DNA of 64,000 bases from the NCBI RefSeq assembly GCF_003627055.1, contig NZ_CP032624.1, positions 1,860,001 through 1,924,000 of the forward strand, written 5' to 3'. Every line of letters starts with the position of its first letter. Position 1 is the stretch's first letter. Origin of the DNA: Gryllotalpicola protaetiae (GTDB taxonomy: Bacteria; Actinomycetota; Actinomycetes; Actinomycetales; Microbacteriaceae). Shown here piece after piece: positions 32,933 through 40,621 of this stretch. The position numbers and the translations under genes were made by a program. Under the pieces are notes generated by a model. It did not search any database and was not told where the DNA came from. It saw only the letters and a list, made by a program, of their open reading frames with translations.

Positions 32933-34446
32933 GCCGCGGAGTGAACCGCCGCAGCCTGGTCGCAACCGGCGCCGTCGCCCTGCTCGTCGTGGCGGCCGTG
33001 CTGACCGGCGAGCTGCCGGCGTGGGGCGTGCAGACGGTGCCGCCCGCGGTGAAGACGGTGCAGGCGAATCTCCCGCCGGTGAAGGCGGGCAGCGGCGCCA
33101 ACGTGCCGTGGTCCGGGCCGGCTGTCGCGATCCTCGACTCGGGGTCGGAGGCGCGCACCGACTACAACCTGAAGGCCCAGGTGAACTGCTTCGGCTCTGG
33201 GGATGCCGGTGACGCGAACGGCCACGGCACCGCCGTCGCGGGGGTCATCGGCGCGTACGACGACAACGCGGGCATCGTCGGCGTCGCACCGGGCGTGCCC
33301 CTCTACTCCGTGCGCATCCTCGACAGCAAGAACGCCGGCACGCCCACCACGATGATGTGCGGTCTGAACTGGGTGATCGCCAACGCGAAGGCCGACAACA
33401 TCAGGGTCGTGAACCTGAGCCTCGGCACGGCGGGCACCGACGACGGCAATTGCGGCAAGACCAACGGCGACCCGATCCACCAGGCGATCTGCACGATCAC
33501 CGGCATGGGCATCGTCGTGGTCGCCGCCGCGACGAACAACAACGTCGACATCGCGAAGGTGGTCCCGGCGTCCTACAACGAGGTGCTCGCGGTGAGCAAC
33601 ATGGCCGACTTCGATGGGCAGCCGGGCGGGAAGGCGACGGCGCCGGCGGCCTGCACCGCACAGTTCAGCATGCCGTGGGGCGACGACACCGCGGCGACGA
33701 ACAGCGGCTACGCCGTGAGCGCGGCCGATCAGGCGCACATCATCGCGGCGCCGGGCGCGTGCCCGTACTCGACGCTGAAGGGCAACCGAACGGGCTATCT
33801 GCAGTCGGGCACGAGCATGTCGACCGCTGTCGCGAGCGGCGTGGTCGCCGACTGCCTCGCCGCAGGCGGCAGCTGTGCGGCCATGACCTCGTCGCAGGCC
33901 GTCATGCAGACGGTGATCGCCCAGGCGAAGGCGCAGGCGTCGCTCGGCCACGGCTTCCAGGGCGACCCGCTGCACCCGGTCGCAGGGAAGTACTACGGCT
34001 ATCTGGCGAGCACGGTGCCGCTGTCAGGGACCGGGTCGCCGACGCCCACCCCGACACCGACGCTGACCTCAACACCCACGCCCACCCCGACGCCGACGAA
34101 GACCCCGACTCCCACTCCGACACCCACCCCGACCGCGACACCGACCCCGCCGAAGGACACCACGCCGCCGACCGTGACGATCACCTCACCGCCGTCGGGC
34201 ACGGCGTTCTCGACCTCGGGAACGGCGGTCGCCCAGGCCTCCGACAACGTCGCCGTCACGGGCGTGACCTTCTGGGTCGGCACGACGAAGGTCGCGACGG
34301 CGGCCAAGCAGTCGTCGGGCCTGTGGTCGGCGACGATCAGCACGGCCGGCTACCCGAACGGCACCTACACCTTTGTGGCCAAGGCGACGGATGCCGCGGG
34401 CAACGTCGGCACTTCGCCGGGCGTCTCGGTGAAGGTCGCGCACTGA
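32911..34446 (+). CDS. Secreted subtilisin-like S8 serine peptidase with PT-linker and Ig-like domain
   Basis: 511 residues from ATG 32911 (GGAG ribosome site 6 nt upstream). It starts inside the end of the GT fusion gene. A signal peptide (SLVATGAVALLVVAAVL) precedes the peptidase domain with an intact triad: Asp76 in AVAILDSGSE, His105 in NGHGTAVAG, Ser302 in SGTSMST. The oxyanion Asn lies in AATNNNVD. Cysteines are frequent, suggesting disulfides. After residue about 370 comes a Pro-Thr repeat linker (PTPTPTPT...). A C-terminal Ig-like domain follows (PPTVTITSPPSGTAFS ... AKATDAAGNVG). The same domain ends the beta-helix protein at 37936, hinting at a shared surface target. A role in maturing surface proteins of the island is possible. 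Confidence 0.92.
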   Translation: MGARRGVSRGVNRRSLVATGAVALLVVAAVLTGELPAWGVQTVPPAVKTVQANLPPVKAGSGANVPWSGPAVAILDSGSEARTDYNLKAQVNCFGSGDAGDANGHGTAVAGVIGAYDDNAGIVGVAPGVPLYSVRILDSKNAGTPTTMMCGLNWVIANAKADNIRVVNLSLGTAGTDDGNCGKTNGDPIHQAICTITGMGIVVVAAATNNNVDIAKVVPASYNEVLAVSNMADFDGQPGGKATAPAACTAQFSMPWGDDTAATNSGYAVSAADQAHIIAAPGACPYSTLKGNRTGYLQSGTSMSTAVASGVVADCLAAGGSCAAMTSSQAVMQTVIAQAKAQASLGHGFQGDPLHPVAGKYYGYLASTVPLSGTGSPTPTPTPTLTSTPTPTPTPTKTPTPTPTPTPTATPTPPKDTTPPTVTITSPPSGTAFSTSGTAVAQASDNVAVTGVTFWVGTTKVATAAKQSSGLWSATISTAGYPNGTYTFVAKATDAAGNVGTSPGVSVKVAH

Positions 34447-34456
34447 CCCGGCGCGC

Positions 34457-35311
34457 TCAGAGGTAGACGGTGCGGTGCTCGATCGAGCCGATGACGCGTC
34501 CGGCCGCGAAGCCGAGGTCCTTCATGACCCGGTACGAATCGTCGCGCCGGAAGCCGCGCAGCAGCAGCTTGGCGAGGTCGCGGCCGAGGCGCTGTGCGAT
34601 CGCAGGGTCGAGCGAGCGCGGCATCCCCCGCCCCTGATATGCGGCGAACAGCTTGACGTGGCTCTTGCCGTAGGCGACGTTCTGCCGGTAGACGCCCTTC
34701 GCGTCGATGCGCATCAGGTAGTCGATGCGCGCGTCGGGCACGGCGACGAGCTCGTAGCCGGCGAGCTGCGCCCGCCAGAAGAAGTCCGTCTCGTCGCCGC
34801 CGCCGCGGTACGACTCGTCGAACGGCCCGCACGCCGCGAACACCTCGGTCGCCACCGCGCAGTTCGCGCCGGGCGCCCACGGCAGGAAGCGCAGCGTGTC
34901 CTGCAGCTCGGTCTGCCAGCCGAGCTCCGAGCCGTCCGCGAGCACGCGGTGCAGGGCGCCGCCCTGCAGCTTCGCGCCGCCGAGGTACGCCTGCCAATGG
35001 GCCTCGAGCCAGCCAGGGTGCACGAGGTCGTCGGCGTCGCAGAACACGACGAGGGCGCTGCCGGCCGCGCCCTCGACGCCCCGGTTGCGCGCGTGGTTGA
35101 TGCCGGGAGTGTCGCTCGCATCGACGACGCGCACCTCGGGCAGGCCGAGACGGTCGACGAAGCCGCGCAGGTCGTCGGATGAGCCGTTGTCAGCGAGCAC
35201 CACCTCGAACCGAGCAGCCGTCGCCTGCTCGCCGATCGCGCGCAGCTGTCGCTCGATCACGCCCGTGACGTCGCGGCAGGGGATCACCACCGTCACGTCG
35301 GGCGCGCTCAC
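34457..35311 (-). CDS. Family 2 glycosyltransferase
   Basis: 284 residues from GTG 35311, overlapping the upstream stop by 4 bp (GTGA). GT-A motifs: VTVVIPCRDVTGVIERQL, then FEVVLADNGSSDDLRGF, TPGINHARNRGVEGAAG and LVVFCDADDLVHPGW, with the DAD metal site. An ED-type block follows (GGGDETDFFWRAQLAGYEL). The C-terminal part is basic and helical (LAKLLLRGFRRDDSYRVMKDLG), possibly membrane-associated. It adds one sugar of unknown identity. It is the last gene of the minus-strand unit flippase, pyruvyltransferase, GT2, and converges on the subtilisin gene 10 bp away. Confidence 0.9.
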   Translation of the reverse strand: MSAPDVTVVIPCRDVTGVIERQLRAIGEQATAARFEVVLADNGSSDDLRGFVDRLGLPEVRVVDASDTPGINHARNRGVEGAAGSALVVFCDADDLVHPGWLEAHWQAYLGGAKLQGGALHRVLADGSELGWQTELQDTLRFLPWAPGANCAVATEVFAACGPFDESYRGGGDETDFFWRAQLAGYELVAVPDARIDYLMRIDAKGVYRQNVAYGKSHVKLFAAYQGRGMPRSLDPAIAQRLGRDLAKLLLRGFRRDDSYRVMKDLGFAAGRVIGSIEHRTVYL

Positions 35312-36297
35312 GCCGCGCCCTCCGCACGCGCCTCCGTCAGCTCGGCGAGTGCGGCGGGCGTGTCGGCCCAGGTCTCGACGAAATGGGCGTGGGGGATGTC
35401 GCGGGTCCAGGTGTCCCAGAAGGCGCGGATCTTCCCGTACTTGTCGTTGACGACGAGGTGCTCGACGCCGAGCAGGGTCGCGAGGATATGGCCGTGCAGC
35501 CGGTCGGTCACGAGCGTGCGGCCGGTGCTCAGCAGCCCGATCGCGCGCGCGAGGTTGGCCTCGGCGAGGCGCTGCGCGGAGGCGATCTCGGCGGTGCGAA
35601 GTCGCGCCGAGCCGGTCTTCGCCGCCGCACGCGAGATGAGTTCGTGCCACTCGAGCCTGCGCCTGCGCGTCTCGGTGAGCGGCGCCTGCAGCCAGTCGAA
35701 GCGGAAGTCGCCGAAGTCTGCGCCGCCCGTCGCCTCGCGGTCGGTGCGCACCTGGACGGCGGTGGAGACCGTGGGCGCACGGCGAGTGAGCGTGCCGAGT
35801 GCGAAGGCGGCGTCGGGCACGAGCCGCACCTCGCAGTCGAAGTCGGCTGCGGCCAGGTCGAACGAGCGGTGGTCGCGCACGAGCAGCACGAACGCGCCGT
35901 GCCGCGACACCGCCCGGCGCAGCTCATCGCGCTCGCGTTCGCCCGGGTACTCGATCGACTGCGGCATCTGCACGATGCGCCGGCCTCGCAGCCTGTCGAG
36001 CAGCCGCAGCCGCAGCTGGTGGTGGGTGGGGTAGAGGCCGCCGAAGTTGCCGCCGCCTTGGAGGACGATGGTGCTCGCCGGGGTGAGCGCGTCGATGCGG
36101 AACGACCGCCGCGACATCGCGGATCGGATGCGCGCGCCCGACGCGCTCAGAACGACCAGCTCACCGAGCCAGATCGCCGCGTCGCCGCAGTTGAGGTGAT
36201 CGGGGAAGTCGACGACATCGACGGGGCCGGGGGCGCCGAGCGCGTCGACGAGCTCGGCGCTCGCGCGCTCGTGCAGTTCGGCGACGGTCGATCTCAC
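35308..36297 (-). CDS. Polysaccharide pyruvyl transferase
   Basis: 329 residues. The GTG start at 36297 has only a weak ribosome site; no other start fits the frame nearby. Family motifs are VDVVDFPDHLNCGDAAIWLGE at the start, then IVLQGGGNFGGLYPTHH, IVQMPQSIEYPG, and a C-terminal VTDRLHGHILATLLGVEHLVVNDKYGK. These are hallmarks of the PS_pyruv_trans fold (EpsO/ExoV-like). The enzyme transfers pyruvate from phosphoenolpyruvate to a sugar, making a ketal that adds negative charge to the polymer. In many Gram-positives such pyruvylated polymers bind SLH-domain proteins; no SLH gene is seen in this window. It lies between the flippase and a GT2 gene. Confidence 0.92.
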   Translation of the reverse strand: MRSTVAELHERASAELVDALGAPGPVDVVDFPDHLNCGDAAIWLGELVVLSASGARIRSAMSRRSFRIDALTPASTIVLQGGGNFGGLYPTHHQLRLRLLDRLRGRRIVQMPQSIEYPGERERDELRRAVSRHGAFVLLVRDHRSFDLAAADFDCEVRLVPDAAFALGTLTRRAPTVSTAVQVRTDREATGGADFGDFRFDWLQAPLTETRRRRLEWHELISRAAAKTGSARLRTAEIASAQRLAEANLARAIGLLSTGRTLVTDRLHGHILATLLGVEHLVVNDKYGKIRAFWDTWTRDIPHAHFVETWADTPAALAELTEARAEGAA

Positions 36298-36310
36298 GCG
36301 GCCACCGCGA

Positions 36311-37777
36311 TCATGCCGTCGCGCGCCGCCGCACGATGTGCAGCACGTCGGTGCGGAGTTCGACGAAGGCGCTGCGCTGCACCAGCATCCCGATGCCGAA
36401 ATAGACGGCGACACCGATGATCGCCTCTGCCGCGAGATAGAGCAGGGCGGGCGAGTGCGGCAGCACGTGGCCGATCGACACCATGGCGACGAGCATCACA
36501 CCGGCCGACACGGCGATACCGGGGATGTCGCGGTAGATGTTCAGCGGCATGCGGCCGAGCCTCACCAGTGCGACCACACGCAGCGGCGACAGCAGCACGG
36601 TGCGCGCGAGCAGCGCGAAGGCCACCGCGAGCAGCCCGTACGGCGCGGCGATGAACACCGCGGCGACGTGCACCGCCGAGATGATCGTGACGAGGGCGAG
36701 CTCGACCCCGGGGCGGCCGAGCGACCACCATACGTTCCCGTCGAGCCACTGCAGCGCCGTGATCGATCCGGTGAGCGCGGTGAGCTGGGCGATCTGGCCG
36801 CTCGTCGCCCACTGCTGCCCGAACAGGAACGGCACGGCGACGGGCGAGACGGCGGCGATCGCGAACAGACCGGGGACGGCCATGCTCGCGCACACGCGCT
36901 CGGCGTGCCGAACCGCGTTCCTGAGCCGCTCCGGGTCGTCTTTGATCTTCGAGAAGGCGGGCAGCGCCACCGCGTTGACCACCGACGCGAACAGCGTGAG
37001 CAGCTGCGAGGTGATGCGCGTCGCGACCACCCAGTAGCCGAGCGCTGTCGCGCCGAGCAGCTTGCCGAGCACGAGCTCGACCATGCGGTCGCGTCCCTCG
37101 TGCACAAGCTGGGTGGCGAGCGTCGGCAGCCCGAACTTGAGCATGTCGCGCGCCTCGCGGAAAGAGAACTCGAAGCGCGGCCGCCACGACACCGCACCCC
37201 ACAGGATCGCGATGTCGACCAGGATGTTGCCGCCGCCCTGGAAGATGAGGGCCCACGCACCCGCCCCCATCAGCGCGAGGATGACCGCGCCGACCGCGCC
37301 GATGGTCGCGCCGACGCCCGAGCGGATCGCGAGCGGCCGCATCTTGAGCTCGCGCGTGAGCAGGATGGTCGGAATCGAGCACAGCGCGTTGAGGGGCAGG
37401 ATGAGCGCGGCGACGCGGATCATCAGGGTGAGCTGGGGATGCCCGTAGAACGCCGCGATCGCCGGCGCCGCGAGCGCCAGCAGAGCGCCGAGGACCGTGC
37501 CGACCGCGAGCCCCGTCCAGAACGCGGTGTTGATCTGGCGCCTGGAGGGTGCCGTCGCCCTGATCAGCGACGGCGTGAACCCCAGGTCGCCGACGAGCGA
37601 CAGCAGCCCGATGAACACGGAGACCAGTGAGACGATGCCGAAGGCCTCTGCGCCGACGAGTCGCGAGAGCAGGGCGAGCGTGACGACGCTCAGCAGGCTG
37701 CCGTAGACCCGCTGCAGAGCGGTCCAGATGCCGCCGAGCAGACTGCGTGAACGGAGAGAGCCACTGCCTTGGGACAT
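36311..37777 (-). CDS. Wzx-type polysaccharide flippase
   Basis: 488 residues and about 12-14 transmembrane helices of the MATE/MOP-fold polysaccharide transporter family. ATG 37777 gives the short Ser-rich cytoplasmic N-terminus (MSQGSGSLRSRSLLGGIWTALQR). ALLSRLVGAEAFGIVSLVSVFIG and DLGFTPSLIRA are the usual first-helix blocks. LGATALGYWVVATRITSQLL and LALFASVVNAVALPAFSKI-like segments follow in the middle. It should flip undecaprenyl-linked repeat units across the membrane for polymerisation. An AAGGGAG ribosome site lies 11 nt upstream. The gene leads the minus-strand unit driven from the divergent promoter at 37824-37878. Confidence 0.93.
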   Translation of the reverse strand: MSQGSGSLRSRSLLGGIWTALQRVYGSLLSVVTLALLSRLVGAEAFGIVSLVSVFIGLLSLVGDLGFTPSLIRATAPSRRQINTAFWTGLAVGTVLGALLALAAPAIAAFYGHPQLTLMIRVAALILPLNALCSIPTILLTRELKMRPLAIRSGVGATIGAVGAVILALMGAGAWALIFQGGGNILVDIAILWGAVSWRPRFEFSFREARDMLKFGLPTLATQLVHEGRDRMVELVLGKLLGATALGYWVVATRITSQLLTLFASVVNAVALPAFSKIKDDPERLRNAVRHAERVCASMAVPGLFAIAAVSPVAVPFLFGQQWATSGQIAQLTALTGSITALQWLDGNVWWSLGRPGVELALVTIISAVHVAAVFIAAPYGLLAVAFALLARTVLLSPLRVVALVRLGRMPLNIYRDIPGIAVSAGVMLVAMVSIGHVLPHSPALLYLAAEAIIGVAVYFGIGMLVQRSAFVELRTDVLHIVRRRATA

Positions 37778-37823
37778 CGGGGGCCGTGCTCCCTTCGTTT
37801 GAGGAGGGCGTCGACTTGAAGCA

Positions 37824-37878
37824 TGTACCCGGCAGGTTGACGGTGATGTTTCCTCACGTTGCCAGGATGTAAAAGCTT
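37824..37878. promoter_or_regulatory. Divergent EPS promoter element, copy B, with operator copy 4
   Basis: Near-identical to 26720-26774 (6 differences in 55). It contains GTGATGTTTCCTCAC at 37843-37857. It lies between the flippase gene (minus) and the secreted beta-helix gene (plus), the same divergent arrangement as copy A. Confidence 0.65.
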
Positions 37879-37935
37879 GTCGGCGCACACCGCACCCCCT
37901 TTCGGTGGGCAGGCGATCGTCGCAAGGTTGGTCGC

Positions 37936-39420
37936 ATGACTTCGGGGTGGGGAATCAACCACGGGCGCGCGCGTCGGCGCTCGTTCGCCGCACTGACGGC
38001 GGTCGTCGGGCTCGTCGTGGCCGGGGTCATCGCCCTCGCCGCGCCGGCCGCCGCCGCCACGACGCTCTACGCGTCGCCCACCGGCACCGGGTCGACCTGT
38101 TCGAGTGCCGCGCCCTGCTCGCTGCCGACGGCGGTCGCGGCCGCCCCTGCGGGCGCGACCATTCAGCTCACGGCGGGCACCTACCCGGCCGTGACGGTGA
38201 AGGGCGGGCACGGCACGGCGGCGGCGCCCGTCACGATCACCCCGGCATCCGGTGCCGCCGCGACCCTGACGACGGTCACCGACCAGGCGAACTATCTCAC
38301 CTGGAAGGGTGTGCTCGTCACCGCGGCGTTCTATCTCACCGGCACGGGCGACACGGTCTCCGGCGCCCACATCGACGGGGGCGGCCTGTTCGTGCGCGGC
38401 ACGGACGCGACGGTCACGGGCTCGCTGTTCGAGAACGGCTCGTCGATCGACGGCATCCAGGTCGGCAACGCCTACGGCGTCACGATCGCCGGCAACACGG
38501 TGCGCAACTACAACCAGTCGACGAACAACGGGATGCACGCCGACTGCATTCAGATCTTCGACTCGGCGAACGTGGTGGTCGAGCGCAACAATCTCTCGAA
38601 CTGCTACAACTCGGGGCTCATCCTCTCCGTCGGCGCCGGGCACGGCATCTACGGCGTGACGATCGAGGACAACTTCATCAGCGGATGCATCACGGTGACG
38701 ACCCTGTGCGGCGGCGGCTCCGCGGTGGATCTGCGCGAGGCCAGCACCGTGGGGTTGGTGCTGCGCAACAACACGCTCGGGGCGGGCGCGGCGCGCCTCG
38801 GAACGCAGGCCGGCACCGTCGCGGACCGCAACGTCATCGCCTACCTGTCGGACTGCTCCGTGCCGCTGACGAACTCGGTGGTCGCGTCGTGGAACACGAA
38901 ACTGTGCGGTGCGACGCTGCCGCTGCTGCAGACGGGCGGCAACAAGGCGGGCTCGGTGCGGTTCGCGAACGCCGCGGCCAACGACCTGCATCTGACCGCG
39001 CCAGCCGACGCGACCGTGAAGGCGGTGGCCACCACCGTGCCCCGTGCACCGACCGACGTCGACGGCGACGCCACCTCGGCGACCATCGCGGGTGCGGACA
39101 CCCCGAAGGGCACCGGCGCCGCGACCGCGGCCGACACGACCGCGCCGAAGACGGCGATCACCGCGCCGAAGTCGGGCTCGACGGTGACGGGAACCGTGAC
39201 TCTGATCGCGAGCGCCTCAGACAACGTCGGCCTCACCGACGTGATCTTCCGCGCGGGCGGCGCGACGCTCGGCCCGGCCACGAAGGCGTCGGACGGCAGC
39301 TACCGCCTCACCGCGTCGACGGCGTCGTTCCCCAAGGGCACGTATTCGGTTACGTCGGTGGCGCGCGACGCGGCCGGCAACGTCACGACGAGCGCGGCGG
39401 CGACCCTCACGCTCAAGTGA
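37936..39420 (+). CDS. Secreted right-handed beta-helix protein with C-terminal Ig-like domain
   Basis: 494 residues. A classical signal peptide (RSFAALTAVVGLVVAGVIALAAPAAA) ends near residue 40; there is no lipobox, so the protein is released or wall-associated. The beta-helix domain starts CSSAAPCSLPTAVAAAPAGA and IQLTAGTYPAV. It shares SSIDGIQVG, MHADCIQIFDSANV and NCYNSGLILSVGAGHGI with the lipoprotein at 21318-22547, showing a common origin. Residues about 395-494 form an Ig-like domain (ITAPKSGSTVTGTVTLIASASDNVG ... RDAAGNVTTSA) similar to the end of the subtilisin in the same island. A CAAGGT hexamer 7 nt before the ATG may be a weak -10. The likely role is binding or processing the exported polymer. 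Confidence 0.87.
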   Translation: MTSGWGINHGRARRRSFAALTAVVGLVVAGVIALAAPAAAATTLYASPTGTGSTCSSAAPCSLPTAVAAAPAGATIQLTAGTYPAVTVKGGHGTAAAPVTITPASGAAATLTTVTDQANYLTWKGVLVTAAFYLTGTGDTVSGAHIDGGGLFVRGTDATVTGSLFENGSSIDGIQVGNAYGVTIAGNTVRNYNQSTNNGMHADCIQIFDSANVVVERNNLSNCYNSGLILSVGAGHGIYGVTIEDNFISGCITVTTLCGGGSAVDLREASTVGLVLRNNTLGAGAARLGTQAGTVADRNVIAYLSDCSVPLTNSVVASWNTKLCGATLPLLQTGGNKAGSVRFANAAANDLHLTAPADATVKAVATTVPRAPTDVDGDATSATIAGADTPKGTGAATAADTTAPKTAITAPKSGSTVTGTVTLIASASDNVGLTDVIFRAGGATLGPATKASDGSYRLTASTASFPKGTYSVTSVARDAAGNVTTSAAATLTLK

Positions 39421-39427
39421 GCGTGAG
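39406..39427. terminator. Hairpin spanning the stop codon of the last EPS gene
   Basis: Perfect 10 bp arms, CTCACGCTCA and TGAGCGTGAG, separated by AG. No T run follows. It sits at the boundary of the EPS island, between convergent genes, and may end transcription or stabilise the mRNA. Confidence 0.4.
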
Positions 39428-39541
39428 CAGCCGCGCGCAGTGCCCAAAGGGGCGCGCTCATCCGCGCGAAGCGAACATCCCCGCGCGTTCCGCCCGCGCG
39501 CAGCGCGCGGCAGTGACCGTATGACGCGGTTGTGCCACGTC

Positions 39542-40480
39542 TCAGCTGCGCAGCACCACGTTCTCGGGTTCCTCGCCCGCGAGCAGGTGCCCGATCTGGC
39601 GGCGCAGCAGGCGGGCCATGCGCGGCTCCATCGCCGACGCCGCCCCACCTACGTGCGGGCTGATGAGCACGCCGGGCGCTGACCACAGGGGGTGGTCAGC
39701 CGGCAGCGGCTCAGGGTCTGTGACGTCGAGCGCGAAGCGCAGGCGCCCCGCCTCGGCGAGCGCCGCGTCGGTGTCCAGCACGGGGCCGCGCGCGACGTTG
39801 ACGACGAGCGCGCCGTCAGGCAGCAGGGCGAGCTCTGCGGCGCCGACGAGGCCGCGCGTGGCATCCGTCAGCGGAGTGCCGATCACCACGATCTCGGCGT
39901 GCGGCAGCAGCTCAGGCAGTTCAGCGATGCCGTGCACCTCGCCCGTGGCATCCGATCTCGCGCGTGATGCCACGCGCACGACCTCGGCAACCTCGAACGG
40001 CGCGAGCCGCGCCTCGACCGCCTTGCCGACCCCGCCGTAGCCGAGGATCAGCACCGTGCGGTCGGCGAGCGACGGCCGCCGGCCGCCCTTCCACAGTCCG
40101 TGCTCCGCGTTGCGCGCGAACTCGTCGAGACCGCGCTGCGACGCGAGTATCAGCGCGAGCGCGAGCTCTGCCGTCGCCGTCTCGTGCACGCTCGACGCAT
40201 TGGCGTAGGCGAGGCCGGCCGGCAGCGCGGCGGCGACGCCGTCGTAGCCGATCGACTGCGACTGCACGAGGCCGATCTCGCCCTCGGCAAGCCACCTGAG
40301 GCGCGACGAGTGGGCCGACATGTAGGGCAGCACCGCGAGGTCGACGCGCGGCACGGGCGGCGGCCCGTCGATCGACCAGGTGACGAAGTCGACCGCGCCC
40401 GCGGGAACCGGGTCGGCGAGCCCGTCGAGATAGGGGCGGAGCAGATCATCGGGAAGGCTGACGACGAGGCGCTCTGGCAT
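39542..40480 (-). CDS. D-2-hydroxyacid dehydrogenase family protein
   Basis: 312 residues. The NAD-binding domain has the Rossmann motif VLILGYGGVGKAVEARL (Gly-x-Gly-x-x-Gly). The C-terminal catalytic blocks are NVARGPVLDTDAL-like (VNVARGPVLDTDAAL, with the conserved Arg), LDVTDPEPLPADHPLW and SPHVGGAA with the catalytic His. Members reduce 2-keto acids or oxidise D-2-hydroxy acids such as glycerate, glyoxylate or phosphoglycerate relatives. Its short length points to the GyaR/hydroxypyruvate-reductase side rather than serine synthesis. The substrate is uncertain. ATG 40480 has a TAGGCT -10 box 6 nt upstream. The gene converges on the last EPS gene and is probably unrelated to it. Confidence 0.9.
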   Translation of the reverse strand: MPERLVVSLPDDLLRPYLDGLADPVPAGAVDFVTWSIDGPPPVPRVDLAVLPYMSAHSSRLRWLAEGEIGLVQSQSIGYDGVAAALPAGLAYANASSVHETATAELALALILASQRGLDEFARNAEHGLWKGGRRPSLADRTVLILGYGGVGKAVEARLAPFEVAEVVRVASRARSDATGEVHGIAELPELLPHAEIVVIGTPLTDATRGLVGAAELALLPDGALVVNVARGPVLDTDAALAEAGRLRFALDVTDPEPLPADHPLWSAPGVLISPHVGGAASAMEPRMARLLRRQIGHLLAGEEPENVVLRS

Positions 40481-40486
40481 GCCGCC

Positions 40487-40492
40487 AGCCTA
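40487..40492 (-). promoter_or_regulatory. -10 box, leaderless start
   Basis: TAGGCT on the minus strand, 6 nt before ATG 40480. Confidence 0.5.
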
Positions 40493-40608
40493 CGGTTCGG
40501 GACGCGCGGCGTCGCGGCGCTCCTCGCCGAACGCGGATAGTGTCCCCCCCCATGACGGGCGACACAAATCGAACCCCTGCCGGAAACGCAGCCGCAACAC
40601 TCCGTTCC

Positions 40609-40614
40609 TAGATT
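40609..40614 (+). promoter_or_regulatory. -10 box, leaderless start of ATP-grasp operon
   Basis: TAGATT, 7 nt before ATG 40622, without a Shine-Dalgarno sequence between. Confidence 0.5.
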
Positions 40615-40621
40615 CTCGGTC

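Noticed and set aside
18788-37857. CRP/GlxR sites as explanation of the EPS inverted repeats
   Set aside because: The half-sites resemble TGTGA/TCACA, but the centre is 7 bp rather than 6 in all four copies.
39421-39541. Possible further gene or repeat between the last EPS gene and the dehydrogenase
   Set aside because: Only GCGCG-rich sequence with weak dyads beyond the hairpin; no frame with a ribosome site.
40552-40611. 19-codon ORF upstream of the ATP-grasp gene, a possible leader peptide
   Set aside because: No ribosome site, no amino-acid bias, and the downstream promoter box lies at its end.
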